Origin: Streptomyces sp. HmicA12
Lineage (GTDB): Bacteria; Actinomycetota; Actinomycetes; Streptomycetales; Streptomycetaceae
Reading direction: 5' to 3'
Assembly: GCF_000373565.1 (NCBI RefSeq)
Contig: NZ_KB891797.1
Location: forward strand, 406,487 to 470,486
Length of the DNA stretch: 64,000 nucleotides
Shown here piece by piece: positions 45,219 through 59,173 of this stretch (the first letter of the stretch is position 1; each line of letters begins with the position of its first letter). The position numbers and the translations under genes were made by a program. Below the pieces are notes generated by a model that made no database searches, was not told where the DNA came from, and was given only the letters and a program-made list of their open reading frames with translations.

Positions 45219-45232
45219 CCACGGAACCGTGG
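45219..45232. promoter_or_regulatory. Palindrome CCACGG-AA-CCGTGG before the chaperone operon
   Basis: A perfect 6-bp inverted repeat with a 2-base centre, 51 bases upstream of the Hsp100 start, in the 195-base gap after the GlsB-like gene. It is a candidate operator for the chaperone-kinase operon. It does not match the CIRCE or HAIR heat-shock elements. Confidence 0.4.
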
Positions 45233-45282
45233 GGCCTGAGCCACCCGTTGTGGAAGCATGCGAGTAACGGGGAGGTGGGAGC

Positions 45283-48200
45283 GTGGGGCCCGAGGCAGGG
45301 GAGCCCCACGTGACGCGTATGGAGTTCTTCACGGACGGAGTGCTCGATCCACAGGCGTGCGGGGACCAGCGGACCGCCGCCGTCCTGACCGCGGCGGCCC
45401 AGCGCGCCGGCCGACGGCTGCGCCCCAGTGACGTGGTGCACGCGGCGCTCACGGCCCGCGACGCGGCCCTGCTGTCCGCCCTCGACGTGGCACTCGTCGA
45501 CGGCGCGGCGCCCGGCCACCTGCTGGAGGCCATAGCCGTCTACAACCCGCCGGGCGTGGCCTACGAGTTCGACGGCTCCCCGGAGCGGGTGGCGCCCGAA
45601 CTGCTCGCCGCCTTCGAGGAGTTCGCGACCCGTAAGGACGGCGAGGACGCCAAGGAGGGCAAGGACGGCAAAGACGGCAGGGACGGCGAGCAGGTCGTGG
45701 GACCCGCCGTGCTCGACCTGCTCCTCGCCTGCGTCCTCGCCCACCCCGACGAGCAGGACCGTGACTTCCTCGGCGGCGTCCTCGACCTGGAGCGGGCCGC
45801 GGAGGCGTTACGCCGCCGGGTGCGGGTCCGCATGGAGGCGCCGCGCGAGCTGTTCGACGAGGGCTCGGGGCGGCTGCGCTCCGAAGGGTTCACGGCCGAC
45901 GCCTGGACCGTCCTGGAGCAGGCCGCCGAGCGCGCCGCCGCACTCGGCTACGACCGGCTCCTGCCACCGCACTGCCTGCTCGCCCTGCTCGGCGAGACCG
46001 AAGGACTCGCCGAGCGCCTCCTGCGCCTCCAACTCCCGCCGCAGATCGGCCTGGTGAAGGCCATCGAGCTGATCTCCGCCGCCTTCCGCCTCTCCGACCG
46101 GTCGCGCCCCGAGCCGCCCCGGCTGCACCGCGACGACTGCGGCGAGGCCCTCGTCGCCCTGCTCGCCGCGGCCCGCCGCGCCGCGGCCCTGTGGGACGCC
46201 GAGCGGGTCGACACCCCGCACCTGCTCGCCGCGCTCCTCGACGACCCGCCGCAGCGCCTCGCCGTCGTGCTCGCCGGGGAACCGCTCCGCCTCGACCTGG
46301 ACCGGCTGCGCGCCCACCTCGCGGAGAACCTGCGGGCCCGGCGCAGCGCCGCCCCGCGCGAGTCGGCGTACAAACTGCCCTCCTTCCTGCCGCCCGCGGA
46401 AGACCTCACCTGGCTGGCGAGCAGCGAGAAGCCCGCCCGCCATCTCGACCGCTACTTCGATCCGCTCTGCCGCGCCCTGCACCGCTCCGAGAGCAACCAC
46501 GTGCTGATCACCGGCCTGCCGGGCGTCGGAGCCACCACTCTGCTGCGGGAGCTGGCGCGGCGCGCGGCGGCGGGTGAGATCCCGTTCCTGCGCCGCAAGC
46601 GGTTCCTGCGCGTGGACTGCCGGGACGTGGCGGAGGAGGAGAGCGCCGCCCAACTGGCCGGGATCATCGGCCACGTGGAGGGCCGCACCGACATGGTGGT
46701 GTGCGTGGACGGGCTCGGCCCGCTGCTGCGCGGCCCGCGCGGCAGCACCCATGTGCTCGAGCTGCGCCGCGCGCTCACCGAGCGCCGCCTCCACCTGGTC
46801 GGCGTGCTCGCCCCGACCGACTACGAGGATCTGCTCGCCGCCGACCACGAACTGCGCGACCTGACCAGCCGCATCGACATGACCGAGCCGGACCGCGACA
46901 GCGCCCGCGACATGGTGCGGCAGGCGGCGGACTCGCTCTCCGAGGAGTTCGGCGTCCAGGTCGAGGACCACGCGGTCGACCGGGCCGTCGTCCTGGCCGG
47001 CGAGTTCATCGCCCACCGCAAACTGCCCCAGTCCGCCGCGCGCGTGCTGCGCCGCGCCTGCGAGGACCTGCACTACGCGCGCGACCAGCTGGACGATCCC
47101 CGCACGGCGGTCACGTACGACGAAGTCGTCGACGTGGTGGCCGAGTTGTCGGGCGTGCCGCGCGGCCAGCTCGCCGGCGCCGCCTCCGGCGAGGACGACA
47201 GGGTGGACTACGAGGCGGCGCTCGGCACGCGCGTGGTCGGCCAGGAAGCGGCGGTCAAGGTCGTCTCCGAGCAGCTGCGGCGCATCAAGGCGGGCCTCGC
47301 GGACGCCGGTTCGGGCCCCGCCGCGGTGCTGCTGTTCGCGGGCCTCACCGGTGTGGGCAAGACGGAGCTGGCCAAGGCCGTCGCCGGGCTGTACTCGGCG
47401 TCCAAGCGGCTGCAGACGTACTCGATGGGCAACTTCACGGAGCCGCACAGCGTCGCGGGCCTCATCGGATCACCGGTCGGCTACCACGGCCACGACCGGG
47501 GCGGCCGGCTCATCAACGAGCTGAACGCGGACCCGTACTGCGTCTTCCTCCTCGACGAGGTCGAGAAGGCCCACCCCGAAGTGCTGCGCCCCTTCCTCAA
47601 TCTCTTCGACGAGGGCTGGATCACCGACCAGCGCGGCGTGAAGGCCCACGCCGACCGGGCCATCTTCATCCTCACCACGAACGCCGGGCACGAGATGATC
47701 TCCCACGGCGCCCCGTACCGCGGCGACAAGGAGATCGCCACGGCCGTCGGCGAGCGCCTGGCCACGCTGCGCCACCGGCAGGGCGAGGCCGTCTTCACCC
47801 CCGAGTTCCTCGCCCGCATCGACCGCGTCGTCGTCTTCCGTCCCCTCGCCCAGGAGGCGATGTACGGCATCGGGCGGCTCATCGTCGAGCGGCGGCGCGC
47901 GCACTGGGCCGAGCGGCTGGAGAAGGACCTCGTCGTCTCCGACGAACTGCTGCGGTACGCGGCCGAGCTGGGCCACGATCAGGACGTCGCCGCCCGCGGC
48001 AGGGAGGGCGGCCGGATCATGCACGCGCTGCTGACCGACCTGGTGGACACGCCGGTCCTCGCGGCCAGGGAGGAGCGGCCCGCCGAGTTCCGCGCGGCCA
48101 CGCGCATCGAGGTGACGTGCGAGGCGGCCGCGGCGTGGGATCACCCGTTCGCGGACCCGGCGGTGCGCCGCAGCGAGGTGCGGCTCGTACCGCCGGAGCC

Positions 48201-48345
48201 CGGTGACACGGCGGACGCGTCGCACACCGCCACGGGCGCGCGGGCGCACCACCGGCCACCGGAACCACGGAGCGCCGCCGAGGAGTCCTACGACACGGCG
48301 CGGTCACCCAAGGGCGGGGAGGTGCCGGATGGAGCGGACGGCTGA
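45283..48345 (+). CDS. Hsp100/Clp-like double AAA+ protein with degenerate first module
   Basis: A 1020-residue unfoldase-like protein. Residues 1-350 hold about four Clp_N-like helical repeats (for example RPSDVVHAALTARDAALLSA, LLPPHCLLALLGETEGLAER and VDTPHLLAALLDDPPQRLAV). The first AAA+ module has GLPGVGATT at 411-419, where Ala417 replaces the Walker A Lys. Its Walker B is CVDG (Asp476, Gly477 for Glu), so it should not hydrolyse ATP. The second module is intact: GLTGVGKTE (Lys693), FLLDEVEKAHPEV (Asp758, Glu759), ILTTNAG and FLARIDRVVVF. No ClpB-type middle domain is visible. GTG 45283 follows GGGGAGG; GTG 45310 and ATG 45319 are also possible. It heads the chaperone-kinase operon. Confidence 0.85.
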   Translation: MGPEAGEPHVTRMEFFTDGVLDPQACGDQRTAAVLTAAAQRAGRRLRPSDVVHAALTARDAALLSALDVALVDGAAPGHLLEAIAVYNPPGVAYEFDGSPERVAPELLAAFEEFATRKDGEDAKEGKDGKDGRDGEQVVGPAVLDLLLACVLAHPDEQDRDFLGGVLDLERAAEALRRRVRVRMEAPRELFDEGSGRLRSEGFTADAWTVLEQAAERAAALGYDRLLPPHCLLALLGETEGLAERLLRLQLPPQIGLVKAIELISAAFRLSDRSRPEPPRLHRDDCGEALVALLAAARRAAALWDAERVDTPHLLAALLDDPPQRLAVVLAGEPLRLDLDRLRAHLAENLRARRSAAPRESAYKLPSFLPPAEDLTWLASSEKPARHLDRYFDPLCRALHRSESNHVLITGLPGVGATTLLRELARRAAAGEIPFLRRKRFLRVDCRDVAEEESAAQLAGIIGHVEGRTDMVVCVDGLGPLLRGPRGSTHVLELRRALTERRLHLVGVLAPTDYEDLLAADHELRDLTSRIDMTEPDRDSARDMVRQAADSLSEEFGVQVEDHAVDRAVVLAGEFIAHRKLPQSAARVLRRACEDLHYARDQLDDPRTAVTYDEVVDVVAELSGVPRGQLAGAASGEDDRVDYEAALGTRVVGQEAAVKVVSEQLRRIKAGLADAGSGPAAVLLFAGLTGVGKTELAKAVAGLYSASKRLQTYSMGNFTEPHSVAGLIGSPVGYHGHDRGGRLINELNADPYCVFLLDEVEKAHPEVLRPFLNLFDEGWITDQRGVKAHADRAIFILTTNAGHEMISHGAPYRGDKEIATAVGERLATLRHRQGEAVFTPEFLARIDRVVVFRPLAQEAMYGIGRLIVERRRAHWAERLEKDLVVSDELLRYAAELGHDQDVAARGREGGRIMHALLTDLVDTPVLAAREERPAEFRAATRIEVTCEAAAAWDHPFADPAVRRSEVRLVPPEPGDTADASHTATGARAHHRPPEPRSAAEESYDTARSPKGGEVPDGADG

Positions 48346-49603
48346 CCCCGACCTGCGCGAGTTCGTCGGCCGGGTGATCGACGGACGCTATGAGCTGCGC
48401 GAATGGATCGGCGGGGGCGGGTTCGGCGGGGTGTTCCGCAGCGAGCAGTTCCTGTTCGGTCACGAGGTGCGCCCGGTCGCCTGCAAGGTGTCCCGGCGCC
48501 CGGACCTGACCGAGGAGAGCGCGGGCGAGCTCTTCGCCGACGTCCTCGTCCTCGCCAAGGCCATGGGCACCATGACCGACCTGGAGGCGCGCCGCCACCT
48601 CGTCCATGTCTACGACGCGGGCCTCGCCCGCGACCTGGGCGGCCGCGCGTACCTCGTCATGGAGTACGTCCAAGGAACCACGCTCGCGGACGAGTTCGCG
48701 CGCATGGGCCGCGTCCCGCCGCGCCTGATGGTGAAGTGGACCCGGCAGATCGCCGTCGCGCTGCGCGGACTGCACTGCCTGGTGCCCCCGCTGCTGCACC
48801 GCGACCTCAAGCCGGACAACGTACTGCTCGGCAACGACCGGGCCGTCCGCCTCATCGACTTCGGGCTCGCCGCCCGGATGCGCGCAGCGGGGCAGGCCGA
48901 CGGTGTCGCCGGCACCACGCGGTACATGGCGCCGGAGACCGCCGCGGGGGCCAGCCTGCCCGCGTCCGACCTGTACTCGCTCGGTCTGCTGATGTACGAG
49001 GGGCTCACCGGCCGGCAGCCCTACGAGCACCTGGTCGTCCCGCTCGACCTGCCCGACCGGGCCCTGGGGGAGTGGCTCGTGGAGGCCAAGCGGAAAGCGC
49101 CGCCGGTCCGCCCGTCCGCCGTGGAGGGCTCCGTGGCGCCCGAGCTGGACGCGATCGTCATGCGCTGCCTGGAGCTGCGCCCCGAGGACCGGTTCCGCGG
49201 CGCGGACGACCTCATCGCCGCACTGGACGGCCTGCCCGGGCCCGGCGACGCCGCGCGACCGCAAGGGCTGGCCGAACTGGCGAAGGCGCGCAACCACGTG
49301 AAGGCCGGGCAGCCGCGGGAGGCCGTCGACCGGCTGCGGGTGGTGCTCGGCAGGGGCGGGGCACCGCGCGAGTTACTGCCCACGCTCCTGGCCGAACTGG
49401 CGGGCGCGCACGAGAAGTTGGGCGAGCACGCTGCCGCCGCCAAGCAGTGGGCGCAGGCGTTCGAGTACGTACGCGGCGGGATACGGCCCCCGGAGGGCAT
49501 GAACCGCAAGGGACTCGCCCACCGGGCGGAGGCCGCGTTCCGCGCCGCGGGCAACAAGTTCCAGGCCGACCATTTCGCGCGGCTCGCGCGGGACGGGGGA
49601 TGA
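48329..49603 (+). CDS. Ser/Thr protein kinase with C-terminal helical (TPR-like) region
   Basis: A 424-residue Hanks-type kinase, catalytically complete: glycine loop IGGGGFGGVF, VAIK-type Lys in VACKVSRRP, HRDLKPDN, DFG in LIDFGLA, and the APE motif in YMAPET. About 120 residues after the kinase core are helical and repeat-like (LAELAGAHEKLGEHAAAAKQ). No membrane segment or PASTA domain is seen, so it is cytosolic. Its start lies inside the last 17 bases of the Hsp100 gene, after GGGGAGG, so the two are translationally coupled. Its substrate could be one of the neighbouring chaperones; this is inferred. Confidence 0.9.
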   Translation: MERTADPDLREFVGRVIDGRYELREWIGGGGFGGVFRSEQFLFGHEVRPVACKVSRRPDLTEESAGELFADVLVLAKAMGTMTDLEARRHLVHVYDAGLARDLGGRAYLVMEYVQGTTLADEFARMGRVPPRLMVKWTRQIAVALRGLHCLVPPLLHRDLKPDNVLLGNDRAVRLIDFGLAARMRAAGQADGVAGTTRYMAPETAAGASLPASDLYSLGLLMYEGLTGRQPYEHLVVPLDLPDRALGEWLVEAKRKAPPVRPSAVEGSVAPELDAIVMRCLELRPEDRFRGADDLIAALDGLPGPGDAARPQGLAELAKARNHVKAGQPREAVDRLRVVLGRGGAPRELLPTLLAELAGAHEKLGEHAAAAKQWAQAFEYVRGGIRPPEGMNRKGLAHRAEAAFRAAGNKFQADHFARLARDGG

Positions 49604-49824
49604 GACGCATGCGATCACGGGGGAGCGCACGGGGGATGTCCGGGGGCTTAGGCCCGGGCGGTGCGGAAGCCGTCGAGGGGCCGCGCGGGGAGGCGCCCCG
49701 CACGAGGGCACCGGTCGCGAGGGCGCGGTGCGGGAAGGCACCGGTCACCAGGGCTCCGGGCCGGTGCGCGCCGCCCAGGAGCACACCGCCCGCAGGCGCG
49801 CCGTTCGCACGGGACGGGGTGTGA
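49600..49824 (+). CDS. Possible small Arg/Gly/Pro-rich protein
   Basis: A 74-residue reading frame that begins in an ATGA overlap with the kinase stop and ends 3 bases before the next gene, exactly filling the gap. It opens MRRMRSRGSARGMSGGLGPG and is rich in Arg, Ala, Gly and Pro, with no recognisable domain. The fit suggests translational coupling. High-GC spacers can stay open by chance, however, so it may simply be untranslated linker. Confidence 0.35.
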   Translation: MRRMRSRGSARGMSGGLGPGGAEAVEGPRGEAPRTRAPVARARCGKAPVTRAPGRCAPPRSTPPAGAPFARDGV

Positions 49825-49827
49825 CGG

Positions 49828-54806
<4,979 letters not shown>

Positions 54807-54810
<4 letters not shown>

Positions 54811-55259
54811 CCACGGCAGATCGCCGCCCCAGCCCTCACCCCAATCCCTTCCACGTACTGGGCCTGCCGTCCGACGCCGACGAACAGAGCGTCGTGGAGC
54901 GGGCCGAGGACGGCATCCGCACAGCGGGCAGCGAGCAGGAACGCGCCCTGTACGACTGGGCGATGCGCGAGCTCATCGGCCACCCGCGCACCCGGCAGCG
55001 GCACGCGCTGACGGAGCCGCCGGACACCGGCTACCGCGACCGGGCCTGGGACGCGTTCGTGCGCAAGCACCGCACGAACCCGGCCGACCTGCGCCGCCAC
55101 CGCCTCACGCCCGACGCCTTCGACCTTCCCTCTGCCGTACGACGCGTCGTACGGGAACTGCACCGGCCCGTCCCCGATGAGGCGCGGGCCGCCCTGGAAC
55201 ACCCGGCCACGGACACCCCGGGCCCGGAACTGGAGGCCCGCGATGTCCTCTTCGGCTGA
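54807..55259 (+). CDS. Degenerate J-domain-like protein
   Basis: A 150-residue protein. PNPFHVLGLPSDADEQSVVE resembles the start of a J domain, where NPY-x-x-LGL precedes helix II. A second helix follows (ALYDWAMRELIGHPRTRQRH), but the HPD tripeptide that stimulates Hsp70 is absent. The rest has no recognised domain. It starts in an ATGA overlap with the scaffold gene and overlaps the GrpE-like gene by 17 bases. Placement just before GrpE-like and Hsp70 genes supports an Hsp70 co-chaperone role. The J-domain call is from pattern only. Confidence 0.55.
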
Positions 55260-56049
55260 AGCCGCCGCACAGTTCGCCGGACAGACCACCGCCGAGACGA
55301 CCGAACCCCCCGCCCTGGACTGGGCCGAGTTCGCCGAGCGCCCGCTCCCCGAGGGCGGCGACGAGGCGGTCTCCCCGCAGGCCGAGCTCGCCGGGGTGCT
55401 GCAGCGCCGCCACGAGGACCTCAGCGCTGCGCGCGGAGAGGCGGCGCAGGCGGCGTCGGGCGCGCGCGACACGGTCTTCGAACTCGCCTCCCTGGTAGGG
55501 CGGTTGGAACAGCTGATCGCCGACAGCGAGCAACCCCTCGCGGACAGCGGCCAGGCCCGGCTGCACCGCAGGCTGCGCATCCTCAAGGAGCAGATGCTGC
55601 AGACCCTGCGGGACGACGCCGTCGAGGTGCGCGACCCGCTGGGCCTGCCCGCCGACGAGGTCGCCGACTGGGTGGACCCGGTCGGCTGGCGCTACGGACC
55701 CCAGTTCACCGCCGAGACGGTGGCCCAGACCGATGAGCCCGCCGTGTTCCACCGCGGCGCGGTGGTCCGCCTGGCCCGCGTCTTCATGGGCTCACCGGAA
55801 CCCGAAGCAGCGCAGAAGCCCGAAGCCGCACCTGAGCCCGAAGCCGCACTCGAACCCGAACCCGTACTTGAACCCGAAGCCGCCCAGAAGCCCGAACCCG
55901 CACCTGAGCCCGAAGCAGCGCAGAAGCCCACCGAGACGGACAGAGCCCCGGACAGCGATCCGACCACCGAGACGGACAGAGCCCCGGACAGCGATCCGAC
56001 CAGCGAAACGGCCGGCGACCCGGACAGCGAAACGGACAACGACGCATGA
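55243..56049 (+). CDS. GrpE-like protein with repetitive acidic tail
   Basis: A 268-residue protein. Residues 45-130 are a long helix (VLQRRHEDLSAARGEAAQAA, VFELASLVGRLEQLIADSEQ, RLRILKEQMLQTLRDDAVEV). They are followed by a compact beta-like segment with DPVGWRYGPQF and VFHRGAVVRLARVFMG. This order matches GrpE, the nucleotide-exchange factor of Hsp70, but the similarity is weak. The tail has EPEAAQKP-type repeats and two exact copies of TETDRAPDSDPT (33-base DNA repeat near 55935-56005). ATG 55243 follows GGAGG. The end overlaps the Hsp70 start (ATGA). Confidence 0.6.
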   Translation: MSSSAEAAAQFAGQTTAETTEPPALDWAEFAERPLPEGGDEAVSPQAELAGVLQRRHEDLSAARGEAAQAASGARDTVFELASLVGRLEQLIADSEQPLADSGQARLHRRLRILKEQMLQTLRDDAVEVRDPLGLPADEVADWVDPVGWRYGPQFTAETVAQTDEPAVFHRGAVVRLARVFMGSPEPEAAQKPEAAPEPEAALEPEPVLEPEAAQKPEPAPEPEAAQKPTETDRAPDSDPTTETDRAPDSDPTSETAGDPDSETDNDA

Positions 56050-58700
56050 CGCAGCAGAGCGCGAGCCAGCAGATCGTGAGCAAGGCCGTCGGGATCGACC
56101 TCGGCACGACCAACAGCGCCGTCGCGGTCATGGATCCCGCCGACGGCGACATCATCATCCACCGCGACCCGGTCACGAAGTCGTCCACGACGCCGAGCTG
56201 CGTCTGGCGCTCCCCGGCCGGCGGCGAGGCGGTCGTCGGCCGCAAGGCGTACGCCCGCAAGGGCAGCACCCCGGAGCCGGTCACCTCGGTGAAGCGCCTG
56301 ATGGGCACGCGGACGACGGTGGACCTCGGCGGCGAGAAGCACACCCCCCAGCAGGTCTCGGCCGCGATCCTCGCCGAGATGAAGCGGCAGATCGAGGCCG
56401 ACGTCGCCGCCTTCGACACCGAGGGCGTGCGCTGGATCGTGGACCGGGCCGTCGTCACCGTCCCCGCCTACTTCGACCAGCCGCAGATCGACGCCACGCG
56501 CGAGGCCGCCGAACAGGCCGGCCTCGAAGTCCTCGGCCTCCTCCACGAGCCGACCGCCGCCGCGAGCCACTACTGCTGGCGCACGGCGACGCAGAACGGC
56601 ACGTTCCTCGTCTACGACCTGGGCGGCGGCACCTTCGACGTCAGCGTCCTGCGCTGCACGGCAGGCACCTTCGAGGTCCTCGGCATCAGCGGCAACAACC
56701 GCCTGGGCGGCGACGACATCGACGCCGCCATGGCCCGCCACCTCCAGAAGATGCTCCAGGCCGACGGTTACGCGCTCGACCTCGACCCGGAGAAGGACCC
56801 CGAGGACGCCCTGCGCTTCAGCCAGCTGAAGATCCTCGCCGAGGGCGCGAAGAAGGCCCTGTCGGAGCGCACCGACTACATCCTGCGCGACACCGGCCGC
56901 CTCACCGACAAGGAAGGCGAGCCGGTCGTCATCGAGACGCTCCTGGAGCGCGCCGAACTCGATTCCGTGGCACGGCCGTTCGTCGAGCGGACCTTCACCT
57001 ACTGCGACGAGGCCATCGCCCGCGCCGCCGAGCGCGCCGGCATCACCCTCGCCGACGTCGACCACATCATCCTGGCGGGCGGCTCCACCCACATGCCGCT
57101 GGTGCGCCAGATGGTCACCGAGGAGCTGTGCGCCGCCCCGGCCCCCGACTCGCCCCGCCAGGTCAGGGCGGCCTGCGAAGGACCCGTCTACGAGCAGGTC
57201 GACACGGTCGTCGCCCTCGGCGCGGCCGTCCGCGCGGCGGCGGTCGGCGGACTCTCGGTGTACGACGAACAGCGCACCGTCCGCGTCTCCTTCCACGGCA
57301 CCGCCACCACCGGGCGGTCCACCACCTCCATCGGCGGCACGGTGAAGGCGCTCACGGACACCCTCGACCTCACCGACGGCCAGGTCAGGCTCACCACCGC
57401 CGGGTTCGAGGACACCGTCGACCTCTCCGCCGAGGGCGCCTTCGCCTTCCGCGACGTCCCCGTGCAGCCCGACACCGAGTCGAGCCTCACCTTCGAGGTC
57501 TACGACGCTTATGGCGACCTGCGCGCCACCGCGGGCCGCCAGCTCGCCCACACCTCCGGCGAACAGCGGCCCACCGGCGGCACCGGCGGCGCCGCCATCA
57601 CCGCCAAGGCCGTCCTCATGGAGGTCGACTACGGCGACGGCCGCACCGGCCGCGAGGAACTCGTACCGGCGATGCAACAGCTGCCGTACGAGCGGCCGTT
57701 CGAGTTCGCGCACCCGGGCAAGGAGCGTCTGGAGCTGCGCCTGTTCCAGCAGAGCGTGCCCATCCAGGTGATCACCGTCCTCGTCCCGTCGTCCACCCCG
57801 CGCGGCACCGCGATCCACCTCAACGTCGCCATGTACGAGAACGCGGCGATCGCCGTGCGCGGCTCCATCGGCGAGATCTCCTTCGACGTCCCCATCGAGC
57901 TGCCCGTCGAGCGCGAGATGCCGAGCGAGACGGAGACCGACGCGCTGTTCCAGCGGTTCAAGGAGAACATCGGCTACCTTCCGGCCGGCCCGCAGAACAC
58001 CGCGAAGGCGCAGTGGGCGATGGCCGAGCGCGCCTTCAAGGAGGCCAAGCAGGGCGGCGACGTGGCGGGCGCGGTGCACGAGTTCCGCGAACTGGAGCAG
58101 GTGGCCGACGCCGTCTCCCGGTTCGGCGGCGAACTCCAGCCGCCCAAGCGGGACTTCGACGACCTGGTGGCCGACTGCCTGGGCCTGCACGCCCATCTGG
58201 TGGAGAACGGGGTGCCGGAGGGCAAGACCTTCGACGCCCCCGAGATCGCCCGCGGCATCGAGGAGCAGCGGCTGCGCGGCGAACAGGCGCACGCGGCCGG
58301 GGACCAGCGCGCGTACGGCGAGGTGATCCAGCAACTCCAGCGCGTCTTCGGCTACCTGCAGGGACTGATGCGCACCGAGCGGGCCACCGAGATCCCGCCC
58401 GCCGTGCGCGCGAGCGCCCAGCTGCAGGCCGACCTCAAGGGGACCGAGGAGCTCATCAGGGTCGCCGAGGCCACCGGTCGGTCCGCCGAGTCCCGTGAAC
58501 TGGCCGACATCCACCACAAGTTGCGTTCCCAGGAGGCCAGGATCGCCACGGACCCGGAGGGCGTGCTGCGCGACATCAGCAAGCTGAACGCGCGCCTGCG
58601 CCAGCTCGCCCGGATGCTGATCGACATCGACGGCGGCAGCGACCACGGCGTCCCGATCTTCCTTCAGGGCGGCGGCCCCGGCCAGGGGAGGCACCAGTGA
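56046..58700 (+). CDS. Divergent Hsp70 family protein
   Basis: An 884-residue Hsp70 relative. The nucleotide-binding domain (about 1-400) is well kept: VGIDLGTTNSAVAVMD, LHEPTAAASHY, FLVYDLGGGTFDVSVL and HIILAGGSTHMPLVR. The interdomain linker (VLLLDVTPLSL in DnaK) is missing, and the region after residue 400 is unlike the DnaK substrate domain. It has a beta-rich part (about 400-620), then a long helical part with LEQVADAVSRFGGELQPPKR and RLRQLARMLIDIDGG. It is therefore a specialised Hsp70, not the housekeeping DnaK. Preceded by GrpE-like and J-like genes, it may use them as cofactors. Confidence 0.9.
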   Translation: MTQQSASQQIVSKAVGIDLGTTNSAVAVMDPADGDIIIHRDPVTKSSTTPSCVWRSPAGGEAVVGRKAYARKGSTPEPVTSVKRLMGTRTTVDLGGEKHTPQQVSAAILAEMKRQIEADVAAFDTEGVRWIVDRAVVTVPAYFDQPQIDATREAAEQAGLEVLGLLHEPTAAASHYCWRTATQNGTFLVYDLGGGTFDVSVLRCTAGTFEVLGISGNNRLGGDDIDAAMARHLQKMLQADGYALDLDPEKDPEDALRFSQLKILAEGAKKALSERTDYILRDTGRLTDKEGEPVVIETLLERAELDSVARPFVERTFTYCDEAIARAAERAGITLADVDHIILAGGSTHMPLVRQMVTEELCAAPAPDSPRQVRAACEGPVYEQVDTVVALGAAVRAAAVGGLSVYDEQRTVRVSFHGTATTGRSTTSIGGTVKALTDTLDLTDGQVRLTTAGFEDTVDLSAEGAFAFRDVPVQPDTESSLTFEVYDAYGDLRATAGRQLAHTSGEQRPTGGTGGAAITAKAVLMEVDYGDGRTGREELVPAMQQLPYERPFEFAHPGKERLELRLFQQSVPIQVITVLVPSSTPRGTAIHLNVAMYENAAIAVRGSIGEISFDVPIELPVEREMPSETETDALFQRFKENIGYLPAGPQNTAKAQWAMAERAFKEAKQGGDVAGAVHEFRELEQVADAVSRFGGELQPPKRDFDDLVADCLGLHAHLVENGVPEGKTFDAPEIARGIEEQRLRGEQAHAAGDQRAYGEVIQQLQRVFGYLQGLMRTERATEIPPAVRASAQLQADLKGTEELIRVAEATGRSAESRELADIHHKLRSQEARIATDPEGVLRDISKLNARLRQLARMLIDIDGGSDHGVPIFLQGGGPGQGRHQ

Positions 58701-59173
58701 CGGCGCCGGTGACCGCGACGGTCGCGGTGGTCTGCCCCATCCCGCGCTGCCGCGCGCACAACGAGGCGACGGCCGAGAGCTGCCGCCAGTGCGGCACCCC
58801 GCTGCGCGCCTTCGTACGCCTCGGTACGCACACCGCGCGGCTGTTCAACGAAGGGCTGGCCGCGGCCCGCGGCGGCGACTTCGCGGCGGCCCGCGACCGG
58901 TTCGCGGCGATCGTGCTCTGGTGCCCGCACGACGCGGAGGCCCGCAGCGCCCTCGGCCTCGCCTGCCACGAACTGGGCGACACGGCCGAGGCCCGCCGCC
59001 AGTGGCAGCAGGCCGTGGCCCGCCGCCCGCAGGACCGCACGGCGCGGGCGGGACTGGCCCTCCTTGAGGACGCGGGAGACGCGGGAGACGCGGCCGACGC
59101 GGGCGACGGGCCCGCCGCGGCTACAGCGGTACCTCGTCCTGCCGGTCCACCGCGTCCCGCAGCGCCTGAATGA
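58697..59173 (+). CDS. Zinc-ribbon plus TPR protein
   Basis: A 158-residue protein. An N-terminal ribbon, CPIPRCRAHNEATAESCRQC, has a Cx4C and a CxxC pair. Two TPR-like units follow (LFNEGLAAARGGDFAAARDR, and ALGLACHELGDTAEARRQWQ). The tail is Ala/Asp/Pro-rich. GTG 58697 overlaps the Hsp70 stop. It is the last gene of the rightward operon, and its final 53 bases overlap the end of the convergent CHAT gene, so the two transcripts are complementary there. Confidence 0.72.
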   Translation: MTAPVTATVAVVCPIPRCRAHNEATAESCRQCGTPLRAFVRLGTHTARLFNEGLAAARGGDFAAARDRFAAIVLWCPHDAEARSALGLACHELGDTAEARRQWQQAVARRPQDRTARAGLALLEDAGDAGDAADAGDGPAAATAVPRPAGPPRPAAPE

